Shown piece by piece: positions 20,782 through 31,800 of a DNA stretch of 64,000 bases (the first letter of the stretch is position 1; each line of letters starts with the position of its first letter). The stretch covers positions 200,807 to 264,806 of the forward strand of contig PYSS01000015.1 of the NCBI GenBank assembly GCA_003049465.1, read 5' to 3'. This stretch comes from Magnaporthiopsis rhizophila (lineage: Eukaryota > Ascomycota > Sordariomycetes > Magnaporthales > Magnaporthaceae). The position numbers were made by a program, and so were the translations under genes. Under the pieces are notes generated by a model. It was not told where the DNA came from. It searched no databases and saw only the letters and a program-made list of their open reading frames with translations.

Positions 20782-22002
20782 TTATGGCATCGTCCGAGAA
20801 GATCCAGATGTCATGGGATGAGCGTGACGGCAGCCACTGGAACATGTCTCGCTGCTACCAAACCGACCTCCATGGCAATGCTCCACGCTGGGACCGGGCA
20901 TCGGCCGCGAGTTTAGGCACGAAGGACGATTACATCCACAGGATCCTCGACCACTCGGTCGAGAGTGTGGGAGCGCACGCCGCTCAGGTTCGATGCCTCC
21001 ATCACGGCCACGGGGGTCTTCACCAACCACGCCACTAAGCCGCTCGACGTGACTTGAGAGTCCTATCTGACCTTCAGTGACAGGGGCTATATCTCGGCGG
21101 GTCCTGAGGCTCGAGGCGCTCAAGTTGGTCAGCGACGGCAAGAAGGTCCGTCTGGGCGACATCCCCTTCCCGGGGGCCGTCATTCAGGATCCCAGGTATC
21201 AGGACGGTCGGCCCGCAGGTCAAACTTTACGGACAGGCCGTCGTGGGTTTGACGGTGCGAGTTCGAAACCACGATGGTCACCACGCCCTCGGAGGTGCAG
21301 CACACACTCCCCGCAGCCAACGGCGACCATGGCCCAAAAGAGCCTGTGCCCTCTTGTCGGCAGACGAGGTCTTGTGGCGGAAGCCGCACGCTAGAGAACT
21401 CGGCCAGCAGCCCTTCATCAAGCATCCACGGCCTTTAATCAGCTCGAAGAAGAGTGTCGCGTTCTCCAAGACCGGCATCTGCTCGAGCGCCCAGGACCAG
21501 GCCGCGAAGGGCGGTTGAAGTTCTGTGGTTTTCAATTTTTTCTTGGTTCGGCGCACGGCGAAAGGACGGGCACTATCTGGAGCGTGATGCCCTTGGCTTG
21601 ACCATCCCTTGCATGGGCCGGCGCACCAGCACCATCGTCACCTTTACCAGCCAATGCCAACGGACGAAAAGGTACAGCAACGCCCTCGCTGAAGTGCACG
21701 CTCGCCTGTAACTCGCGGTTTTCTGTTCTGCCGCCCGTCGATGCGCTAGAGTCCAGATTGGTGGGGAACTGTAGATAATGTAGATGAGCCCACCGCCGAA
21801 GGTTAGCTAGGACGACCTGCCCTAGAATCTCCAGGTCGTCATCGTGGTCGGTGACCCGAAGGTGCTCGAAGGTGCGCCACTCAACGGGCCGCTGCCACTT
21901 GTAAGACAGCGCTGCGAAAGCGGTTATCCTGCGAGTATGGGGCCATTCGCCGGCGAGGAAGCGAACGGTTCGTCTAATTATTTCCTCGGGGACCGTGTCC
22001 AT
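20782..22002 (-). pseudogene. decayed F-box-like gene
   Basis: From an ATG at 22002 the minus strand reads MDTVPEEIIRRTVRFLAG...FAALSYKWQRPVEWRTFEHLRVT, then LEILGQVVLANLRRWAHLHYLQF. This is the opening of the large Pezizomycotina F-box-like family. The frame ends at 21532 after GITLQIVPVLSPC. Family-like sequence resumes in another frame as PPFAAWSWALEQMPVLENATLFFELI (about 21500-21430), then shifts again to LLAEFSSVRLPP and later. No plausible introns reconcile all segments, so I read it as a relic broken by frameshifts. A rapidly evolving intron-containing gene is the alternative. The limit at 20782 is only where minus-strand openness ends, not a proven boundary. Confidence 0.5.
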
Positions 22003-22566
22003 TGTTTGGTAGGTCGCCTATTACAACTCTTTCGAGCCTTGGCCTAATTGGAGCCTATAGGAACGGATTTGTTGCAAGTGGATTCACTTCCGACACCACT
22101 CTGTGAGAGATGAACTCCACAGCAAACGGCGAGAGAGGACGAGGATGCCAACGCCATCGAGCATTCATAGGAACTCTACATACTGTAAAATTCAGTGATA
22201 CTGAGCACTTTGTGGAAATCAGTCGCACAGAGAGCAGCCATGTTTCTCTTCAGCAAGATGCGCCGCAGTTGCCAATTGCCAATTACGTCAGACACCGTCG
22301 GTGGACCCCAGCCCCAACTGGTGCCCCTGGTCTACATCGATGGCGCTATCCCAGCCGTGTTTGACGCGTTCAAGTCTTACTGCTACAACCGCGGCTTGCT
22401 CGGCTATCTTGGCCCCAAATCAGTCGCCCTGAGCCAGCGGGTTCTTTTATCTTTACCACTGCCGCACACGATGCAGTAGAATACCTACCTACCTACAGGT
22501 ACCTACATAGATATAGCAGAAGCAACGGACCACAACGCTGCTTTCTCCCAGCAAAATCTCCACCAC
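22003..22566. other. intergenic, 564 bp, upstream of the OPT transporter
   Basis: A CCTA microsatellite and its TAGG-like mirror lie at about 22483-22507, close to the transporter start. No gene was accepted. Confidence 0.5.
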
Positions 22567-25448
22567 ATGCCAAACTCTCCAAATCCAATGGCTCCAGACA
22601 GAGGCGCGCGTCTCAGGGGCTCCTCTACCACCTCCTCCTCGGCCTTGCTCACCCCCACGGCCGAGACAATTCCCACCGAGGGTCACCATGGCCAGGACGT
22701 GATAATCGAGGGCCAGAGCTTCACCTTTCGGGGTGTCGCGGTCGGCATCGTCATCGGAATCGTCCTCGCCTTCTCCAACATGTACTTTGGGCTGCAAACT
22801 GGTTCGGATCATCCCTCTTGTCGCCCCCAGGCTGCCTACCTATCCATGATGATAACAGTTCAAAAATCACAGGCTGGATCAGCACCATGACAATGCCGGC
22901 TTCGCTGCTGGGCTACGGCTTTTTCAAGACGCTCTCCCGGCATCTCAAGCTTCCATTTACCCCCGTGGAAAACGTGCTGGTGCAGACCGTCGCTGCATCC
23001 GTCGGCATTGTGCCCTTGGGAGCTGGGTTTGTTGGCGTTGTCAGTAATCTTGTCGCCCTTCCCTCCCTGAGTTTTGTGCACGGCAGCTGCTGACCTTGAC
23101 AAGATCCCTGCCATGAACTATTTGCTCCTCCCGGAAGAGATGGGCCCATTCAAGTGCGTCGCTTGCCCTTCTACGGCGCCTGCTCTTTGCATTGGTGCCG
23201 ACTAACTCTGGTTTTCTCTGCTTGCAGGATGACGACGTGGCAGTCGATCGTCTGGTCGCTTGGTCTGTGTTATTTTGGCTGTGTTTTTGCCGTCTTGCTG
23301 TAAGTTTTTTTTGTTTGCTCACGCTTGCCTCATGGGATCTGAGCCCCTGACCGACCCCGACGGACACAACTAGGCGGCGTCAGGTTGTCATCAAGGAGCG
23401 TCTGAGGTTCCCCAGCGGCTTCAGCACCGCCGTCCTCATCGGAGTCTTGCACGGCCAAACCCCCAGGAAAACCGAAAACGGCCGGCCAGACTCCTCGGGC
23501 GGTTTCGCAAGCCTCGCAGGCCAGCCGAGAGGCCTTGCCGTGCCTGGTGCCGATGATGCGCAGGAGGAGGTGACTCCATCCCAAAGCCAAGAGTGGAAAG
23601 CCAACCTACGTCTCCTCCTGATTTGCTTCTGCATCTCCGGCATCGCCACTGTAGCAACCTATTTCCTCCCGGTCCTCCGAAACCTGCCCATCTTTGGCTC
23701 CGCGGCCGCGGCCTGGCTCTGGACCCTCAACCCAAGCCTCGCGTACGTTGGCCAGGGGATCATCATGGGCCCCAGCACCACCATCCACATGCTCATCGGT
23801 GCCGTCGTGGGCTGGGGCGTCCTTTCGCCCCTGGCCAAACATCAGGGCTGGGCTCCCGGCTCGATTGACGACTGGGAAAACGGATCCAAGGGCTGGATCG
23901 TCTGGACTTCGCTCGCCATAATGCTGGCAGACGCCATCGTCAGCCTCGGCTTTGTCGCCGGCAGCTCTGTGTGGCCCGTCGTCCGGCCGTCCGCAAGCCG
24001 TTTACGCTGGTGGAAAACCGCTAGCGACGGGGCGTCGGGGCAGCGCGGGGTCTACGCCCCCCTGGGCTCATCATCCCCGGCTCCACAAGACGTGGACCCG
24101 GATGAAGACGATGCTGCTTACGATAGTGCCGGCGACAAGGCGCGCGACTGCCCACCGGACCAGGACCTCAGCCCCCGCTTTGCCTTGATCGGGCTGCCCC
24201 TCTCTATGATCTTCTGCGTCGGCGCCATCCGCTACGTCTTCCAGGATACCGTGCCGCTCTACGCCATCGTGACGGCCGTCTTGGTTGCTATTCCCCTGTC
24301 CGTCATTGCGGTCAGAGCCATGGGCGTGACGGACCTGAACCCGGTGTCGGGCATTTCAAAGCTGGCGCAACTGTTCTTCGCTCTCGTCATTCCACGGTCT
24401 AACAAGGCGGGCATCCTCATCAATCTTGTCGCTGGTGCAGTTGTACGTTTTTTCGTGTCCCCATTTTCCCACCTCGCACCACCTTTCGAGATCGCCCGCT
24501 AAGAAAAGAACTGACAATCTCGTCTGGACAGTCCGAGTCGGGAGCCCTCCAATCCGGAGATCTGATGCAGGATCTCAAGACTGGACACCTCCTGGGCGCC
24601 GCTCCCAAGGCTCAGTTCCTGGGGCAGGTCATCGGGGCCACCGTTGGTGCCGTGGTATCGGCGCTCATCTACAGGCTCTACACGAGCATCTACGAGACCA
24701 TCCCCAACGATCTTTTCCAGGCGCCCACCGCGCTCGTCTGGATCTTCACGGCCAGGCTGGTTGCTGCAGGAAAGGGCCTACCGCCCATGGCCACCGAGTT
24801 TGCAATCGGCGCTTTTGGACTGTTCGCCGTGATAACCACGGTCAAGATGAAAAATCCCCGGCCGGCGTATCTGCCGGGAGGGCTGGCGGTGGCTGTCGGT
24901 AAGCTGCAAGGTTTTAACCTCCAGGTATTTTTTTTTTTTTTTTTGCATTGGCTAACGTGGTTTCTTCACCCAGGAATGTACAATGTGCCGTAAGTGCCTT
25001 GGATGACATCGCCTCTCATAGATACGAGAACTCGTGCTTGGAATTGGGCCCATACTTACCTGTCGTCGAATCACAGGTCCTTCACTCTCGCCCGGACCGT
25101 TGGCGGTCTCCTCAGCTGGTACTGGAAATCGCACAAGGGTCGCGAAGACACCCCTTTGGTCATCCTAGCATCGGTATGATGGCCTCCTCCCATACCGGTA
25201 CTTTCTTCCAGGCTGGTAAATACTGATTCGTTCCTCTCGGGTTCAAAAGGGGTTCATTCTCGGCGAAGGTTTTCTCAGGTATGGTCTATCTTCTCCAGCT
25301 ACTTGTAATCTATCCCTCGGCGGCCTTACTAACTTTCTTCTAGCATCGCCAACCTCCTGATGCAATCATTCGTATGTGCCCTACCTGACCTTCACACTCT
25401 ATGGAAGCAACTAACGCAAGATTCATGCAGGGTGTTCCGCATCTTTGA
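22567..25448 (+). CDS. OPT-family oligopeptide/metal-chelate transporter
   Basis: Eleven exons in consistent phase: 22567-22801, 22873-23039, 23104-23153, 23228-23299, 23374-24442, 24532-24898, 24974-24989, 25077-25173, 25250-25278, 25344-25371 and 25431-25448. They give 715 residues. After a Ser/Thr-rich cytosolic start come FRGVAVGIVIGIVLAFSNMYFGLQTG|WISTMTMPASLLGYGFFK, PVENVLVQTVAASVG, NYLLLPEEMGPFKMTTWQSIVWSLGLCYFGCVFAVLLRRQ and LRFPSGFSTAVLIGVLHG. Further on are FSGISKL-type transmembrane stretches, LVAGAVSESGALQSGDLMQDLKTGHLLGA and the end GEGFLSIANLLMQSFGVPHL. These mark the YGL114W-like branch of the proton-coupled OPT family with about 14 membrane spans. The substrate is unknown. Intron 2 uses a weaker donor (GTCAGT) and an AAG acceptor; intron 6 contains 17 T. 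Confidence 0.92.
24928..24944 (+). repeat. T homopolymer inside intron 6 of the OPT gene
   Basis: A run of 17 T lies between the GTAAGC donor (24899) and the CAG acceptor (24971-24973). It extends the polypyrimidine tract. Confidence 0.9.
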
Positions 25449-26135
25449 GCGTCTTCATATTTACCTAGGTACATTGTAAATAGGCATTTTATCCAATAAC
25501 AGCCTGCACCATATTCACTGCACAGTCAGGTAGGGTGGTTAGAAGAGAAGATATAAAAGAACAGGAATATATTTGTTACGGATGGGGCTGGTGCCCAGAC
25601 TCTGTGCCAAGGCGTCCCGACATTGCCGGCAGGAGCCCCGGCAGATAGATTACCTTTCTCCGGGAGTCATCCACTCCTTCACGAATGTGACAAAGTTTTT
25701 CTACCGTCTTCTGGCCCCCTTCGAGAATCCTCTATCAATCCTTGGCGTCAATTTGACTAGCATACGTCGGGTTTGACTCAGATCCTTCGCGTCTCGCAAT
25801 ACTTCTCTCATATACTCGGATTTGTTCCCGAAGGTCATCTGTTCAGCTTCATCCAGCGACTATCTAGGCATAATTTGAAACCGATCTTAAAAAGACCTGG
25901 CGCCCCGGGCAATCTTGAAAGCCGCTCTCGATCGGTAGCATCGTTAGAGGCGGGCCGACTTTGGCGAGCTTTCGTCCCAGAAAATTCCATCAGCCATTTT
26001 ATGGCCGAAGGACAAGGTATTGACGCCTCGAATATCCCTTTACTTCAGCGCATTCCACGTTACCAGCTCACGTCGAATTTTATGTCTACTTTTTTTCGCT
26101 CTGGGGGAAATGAATAGCATTGGATCATGCTGCAG

Positions 26136-26156
26136 TTTTTTTTTTTTTTTTTTTTT
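26136..26156 (+). repeat. T homopolymer (21 nt)
   Basis: An uninterrupted T run followed by CGCC. On the minus strand it would read as a poly(A) stretch, but I see no element body or target duplication. Confidence 0.9.
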
Positions 26157-26676
26157 CGCCTGTTTTTCGTCCGCCGTGCGTTCGCAAAGTTCACCTTCAA
26201 ACCGGCGGATATATGGCGAACAAAATCCGTTGATACTTTTGTCCCCCCACTTGAGGTTCACCTATCCATATGGTCTTATCCGTGGGATCGGCGAGCCTAT
26301 CCAAGACAATCGACGCATACGTGGCTCCAATGTTCACCAACCTATGACTCCATGGGCGCTACCGGGTACCGAACAACGAAGGCAACTCGGGCGTATGTTT
26401 CCGAGGCGCAAATCGGCTGAGTGGCCAAGTTCGAGACTAGGACCGCAGATCCGGCGGGTCGGGTCGTGCCACAACCTATCGCAAGCACACACACCACGGC
26501 TCGGAAAGCTGAGGCCTCTCAGCAGTGAGAGAAACACCTAAGACGAAGCGACAAGGATAGGACAAAGGGCGGAGAAATAGATATCAAAAAAGGAGAAGGC
26601 CCGAAAGTTGTATCACGGCAGATGTCATCGATACACGGCAGTAACGCACAGGCTGACCGCCACATTGAAAGTCGTC

Positions 26677-26697
26677 TTTTTTTTTTTTTTTTTTTTT
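26677..26697 (+). repeat. T homopolymer (21 nt)
   Basis: A second uninterrupted run, about 520 bp after the first and also followed by CGC. Confidence 0.9.
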
Positions 26698-28882
26698 CGC
26701 ATTCGATCCCTCTCCCACGGTACAACATGGCGAAACGCAATCAGCCGGGACGCCCGATATATAAGACTTGCTCGAAATAGAGCGATCAGTATCACGCTGA
26801 CTCGGAATACGAAATGTTTGCCGTGCCTGGTACGGCGTCAGTTTAGCGACCCAGGGCGCAATCGTGACACTCCGGACGAGAGGCTCGCAAACAACCCCCG
26901 ACTGGCGGGGGGATGCTGTCTCGCTTCGCCGGGATGGATGGCTAACGACCGCTGGTAGGGTTGCGGTGAAAGAGAAAAGAGGGTACATGTTCGTGGCATG
27001 TCACAACGCGCGCTCCCGGATCGCTGAACTTGTGAAAGAGAGCTCGGCAAAATTAAACCAGTTGGTGGTTCCTCGTGGTTTCTTGGCACGCCCTCGAGCA
27101 ACGACAGGTCCGCCGCCGCTGCCGGGCACTTATTTGGCGAGCCAGCAAAGAGGTACCTCCCCTCCCCACCCTGGCAAAGACTCGTGCGGCCTGGGGCCTG
27201 TCTTTTTTTTCTTTCTTTCCTTTTTTTTTTCTGTCTTTTCCTTGGCTGGTAACCGGAATCCTCAGCTTGCGACGTGGGGATTTGTCAGCCCAAGCCCGGA
27301 GGCAAGACCGGCTTGGCGGGCACTCCGGGCGGCCTCTGCTCTTTCTGGATGGAGGGGTGCTAACGATTGCTGACGCTGACCGTGCGGAACATCACGCCAA
27401 GGTACCGAAATGTACCTAGGTACCCAAGGTATTTTGAGGCACGGTGATCCGCGACTTCAGCCTACCGCCCTGGATGCGCCAGGTACAGGAAACGGAAAAG
27501 GCACACGGCTCTGAAACGCATCGAATGCCTCTGACGTGTTTTGCGAGAACTTGAGAGAGCGAATCCGTAAATCGACCTGCTGGTTCCCCACCACCTAGCT
27601 CAGAGAATATATTCATCCCATGTATACATCTCGCATCCGGCTGGGGATTCTCCTTGGCGATGTGATCAACGCCAGTACCGAAATGCTGAGCTGGCACGGA
27701 GTGGGGTACATGTTGGCTTCGATTTCAGAAGCAAGCACGATCAATGGTGTCGGTGGTGCTTCTGGCAGGACAGCACGACTCGGCGGTCGGCGGTCGGCGG
27801 TCTGGCGGCCTGTGGCTCCCGGGCGCGTGAGGCGTGGAAAACGATTGATGGAGCCCGTCCACACTGAATTTCAATTAGGTGATGCAGCTGCAGTCTACCT
27901 GCCCGGTCGCCCACGGTTGGCTGTCCAATGCACATGCATGCAGTAAGCCCATGGCCAGTAAATATTGCTGATGCCGGGATCGAGCTTTGGTGGCTGCGGT
28001 TGGTGCCAAATGCCTTCGAGCCGGTTTTTTCCTTCTCCACCCGCCGTCGCCGACAAAGTCGTCAATCAATCACAGCCCAGGTGGTAATCGTCGAGTCGAC
28101 CAACAGGTACCAGTGATATCGTCGTTGCCACAGGTTGACGCGCATCAATCTGACATGTACTACCGAGAGCCCGGACCCGGACTGCGCGGCACAGTGCAGT
28201 GTTGCACCCTGCTGCCAAGGACGATTGCATCCCTGGAAAGTTGCCCAAAATGCACCAGGCTTGTTGACGGCACGGCTCAATTCTCGGGGCTGGGTCTGGT
28301 GGGCGGGTGGCGTCGAGCGGTATAGTTGGTCGCCTGAAGAGGAGCACAATTTAGCGTGCCTCCTCCCTGTGTCCAGCGAGGCAGCCGCCCCATCGTTCCC
28401 AGCAGGCAGGGCGCACGCTGCATATTCTGTTTGCTGCCTGTCGCCCTGTAGTCGAGTCAAGGAATCAACACCTCATAATAAAAGGCCACACCGTGCGCGC
28501 GTGCGGCCCGCCGTGCGCCTTTGCACCTGCCTGCAGCCCCAGAGCCACGGCGATTGAATCACAGGCACGCATCGTTCTATCATCCACAACCGGCTCTCTC
28601 TCGACTTCCCCTCCCGCCCTGCCCGCTCATCCTGTCTCCCTCACACCCTCAAGCACAGAATTTCAATTCCACGAAACCCGCCAGTCATCGCCGCATCGAT
28701 ACCAGCAGCTGTAAGGCACCTCGTTGCCGACCGCTCTTCCATTGTCCTCGACTCTGCGTCTCACGTCGAACCACAGCGTTTTCCCCGCACGCGCTCTGCA
28801 TCCCCAGCGAAAGCGGGCCACAGCCACCGAACGACGCGGCCGGCTCGACGACGCCGAGAGGCCTGGCATTTGTCTTCCTGGG

Positions 28883-31800
28883 ATGACAATCCGCCGAGCC
28901 TCTTCCTCGTCCACCTCTGCGCTCCGTCATCCCAACATGGCGGGCGCCGTCGACCACACTGCCGCCGCAAGCATCCCGCCCTCGGGTGGCGGCGGCTCAG
29001 GTAACTTTGATCTGCTGAGGCGGGCAACCCAGGCCATGATGTCAAAGTAAGTACACTTTCTTTGTAATCCACCTACCTAGCTACCCGGGCATCTTGCTGC
29101 CTCACCACCGCCATCATCACACGGCCATCTATTCCATATTGTTCTCTCCCGGGCCAGTAGCTCCTCATTTAGCCCAGCGGGAAGCCATGAAGGCGGCGGC
29201 ATTGCTTCCTCATCTCTCAGCAGCTCTCCCCTTTATCGTTGTCGTTTGGATATTTCTCCCATCCTTTCCTCCTTTCCTTCTTTCACACCCTCGGCCATAC
29301 GCGAACCCGCTAGTGCTCCCCTGCTTCCGGCTTCTTCAGGCTTCCAGAATGCCGAAATGCCATATTGTGAATTCCGTCCCAACCCATATGCCAAACAAGG
29401 ATTGTGTGGGAGGGGTATGCACCAGACAAGGTTCGGACAAAGACGGCTCTGGACTCTGCTTGCGGCTGTCGGATGCCAGGCCTCGTGCCAAAACGTGGGA
29501 GCGCGTTGACATGCGCAACTCCTCCCACTCGCAAATGGCCAACAGCACCACATATGACGTTCCTGAAGTGTCTTGAGCGTTGCCATGTGCGAACTGCTAG
29601 AAGGCTTTTGAGCAACAATGGTACCAGACGAAGAGTTCACTCAACAAACCCCCTGCCTCAGCTGGACTCGAGTCTAAGCCTGAGCCTAAGTTTACCCCAC
29701 GCCCAATCCTACACCCAACCCTCTCGCTGCCATTTTCTGCCACGACCGCCAAACGTTGGGGTTGTGCCAGCGTCTCTAGGAGGCTGTCGTTCGCGACATG
29801 GGCAAGCAACTCCACCTCGAAGAATAAGAAAACAAGAAAGAAAAAGTCAAACATCTCGTCATCACTGTCATCGCCACACCCCAGCCCCATCCATCACCCA
29901 CCTCGGTTTGAGTCAGCCTAGCGCGGGTCTGAGTAGTCCCGTTGGTGTCTGTGATAGCAACCACAAGACACAAGCTGGGCCTCGACTTAAAAGACGCCCC
30001 TTAATCCACGGTCGGGCCGTCCCCTCAGGGTGCAGGGCCTGCTTGCGTGGTTGCACCGTTTGTACCCTGTCTCGCGGGCTCGTGGGCTGTCCGCGGTTGT
30101 TTTGGTCAGCGAGTTGCTGGCACATGTTTTAGAAAATGACAACCACGGGGACCCAGAACTCAGAAAGAAAGCAAAATGAAGGGAAAGAAGAAGATACAAT
30201 GAGGCATGCTGAAGGCCAATTGATTGGCTTCACTCCTCGAGACGCGGCCCTTTTGCGTACCCTGTCTACGCCCACCTCCACCTCTACTCAGTTAAAAAGC
30301 TTCGCAGAGATTGCAGCATCCGAAGAGATGGGCTGGCTGGCTGGCTGCCAAGAGGCAGACATTCTGGCTGCGCAACTGTGGCTTTGCGTCCCTCAATTCC
30401 GTCTGACTCGCTGGGGTGAGCAAGCTTGGGCGCTGGACAGTGGGCAAAGCCCCGTTCCGGGCGGCCATTGTCGGGTGCGCCAGCTATTTTCGTTGGGTAG
30501 CGGCGGCCCCAGTTTTGGCTGGGCAGTGTCGGCTCCCGCCAGGCGTCAATCACCCGTGGCCCAAAATACCCCGAGCCCCTAGTCTTCCCGTCTTTCCATC
30601 AAAGACCCCTCCGCCTTTCCCAAAAATTCGCGCCAGCAGCCGGCACATCCCTTCCTCCCCCACCTGCTGGAAAGCGCGCCCCCTCACCTCGACCACATGG
30701 CAAGCATCAAGGGTGCACCTGTCGGAGAAAGTCTTCAAGTCTGAAAGAGGGATAAAAATTTTCTTCGCCTCCAGCAGCTTTTTCCGGCGTCTCCAACGGC
30801 ACATTCAACAATCGCTCTGCATCCCGCCTCTGGGTTCACCAGCCTCGGGCCTAGGCTCCCTCCCTCACCCGGCCTTTTTGTCAACCCGTCCTCTTTTGCT
30901 TTATCATCTTCTCTCTGCCATTGGCGCACCCACAACCCTTGTTAGTGGCCTAGTGGCGACCCCTCATATCGCCTCCGGGTTGGTTGGTTCTAGCTCCCCA
31001 GCTCATAGCTCGGCTGCTCTCCAATCCTTGCCCTAGCATACATGGGTTGTCATCATGATCTAGCCCCATCTCCGTACCACCCGCTGCTCTTCAAGGTCTT
31101 CCCGCGAACTCTCTTTCCCCTCCTCTCCCAACATCTCCTCGGCGGTGCGTGCATGTGCCACTCCTCCTGCTGCTCCCAGCGATCTTCGGCACGTGCCGAG
31201 CTTTGGGATCGGCCGACTCAGCATGGCAACTGGGGACAATATTGACGCCCGGAGCAGGACCGCCGCAACGGCGGAGGACGACGGAGTGGACCACATTGGG
31301 ATCGACACCCCACGCTCGGGCGTGGCGACACCGCGACCAGACCTCCACGACAAGCGACTGCCGGGCATCATGAGCTACTTTGGTCAGGTTCGTCTAGCCC
31401 CTTTTCAGCTTCTGTCGTCAGGCACATCCTCGGCGTCTGGAGAAGCTGCAACGGCAGCAGCTGCTGCGCCCCGTGTTGCCAGTCGCGGTCAGAAGCCATC
31501 CGCTCCTGGTTTCCCATCCCAGCTGCCATCCAGCCCCACTGAGCCGGGGTTCGAGGAGTCGTCCTCGGCAGCGACCCCGCCGCTCATGCCGCTTGAGAGG
31601 CTAGAGCCCTCGGAGCTGCACCTGCCATCCACGTGCCCCTATCCCACACCACCCGCATCAAAGCGTGGCTCCATGCGGTGCGCCGCCTCCAGCGATCCTG
31701 CCGCCGGAGGTGCTGGGGACGGTGCCGGGACATGCTCAGCCGCCGCCCGACTGCTCCGCAAGAAAACGAGCAGCCTGGAAATCCCCAATAGGCACAACTC

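Larger units (their letters stand above)
25449..28882. other. gene-poor interval, 3.4 kb
   Basis: No recognisable protein or RNA gene on either strand. Open frames of about 60-170 codons occur, but their translations are compositionally random or run through homopolymers. Two 21-nt T-runs lie at 26136-26156 and 26677-26697. Palindromic GGTACC/CCTAGG-like sequence lies at about 27410-27430. The last 300 bp are pyrimidine-rich and probably form the SCH9 promoter and leader. An old, decayed element cannot be excluded. Confidence 0.5.

Noticed and set aside
21180..21556. Two overlapping minus-strand frames as separate genes
   Set aside because: Their best-looking parts fit consecutive blocks of one F-box-like protein in different frames, so they were merged into the relic.
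22195..22479. 94-codon open frame before the OPT gene
   Set aside because: No family features, and it abuts the CCTA microsatellite of the transporter promoter.
26136..26697. Possible SINE/LINE tails (T-runs as poly(A) on the minus strand)
   Set aside because: No element body, internal promoter boxes or flanking target duplication could be seen.
25573..27373. Several open frames of 60-170 codons
   Set aside because: Translations run through homopolymers, overlap one another on both strands and show no motif; no phased introns link them.
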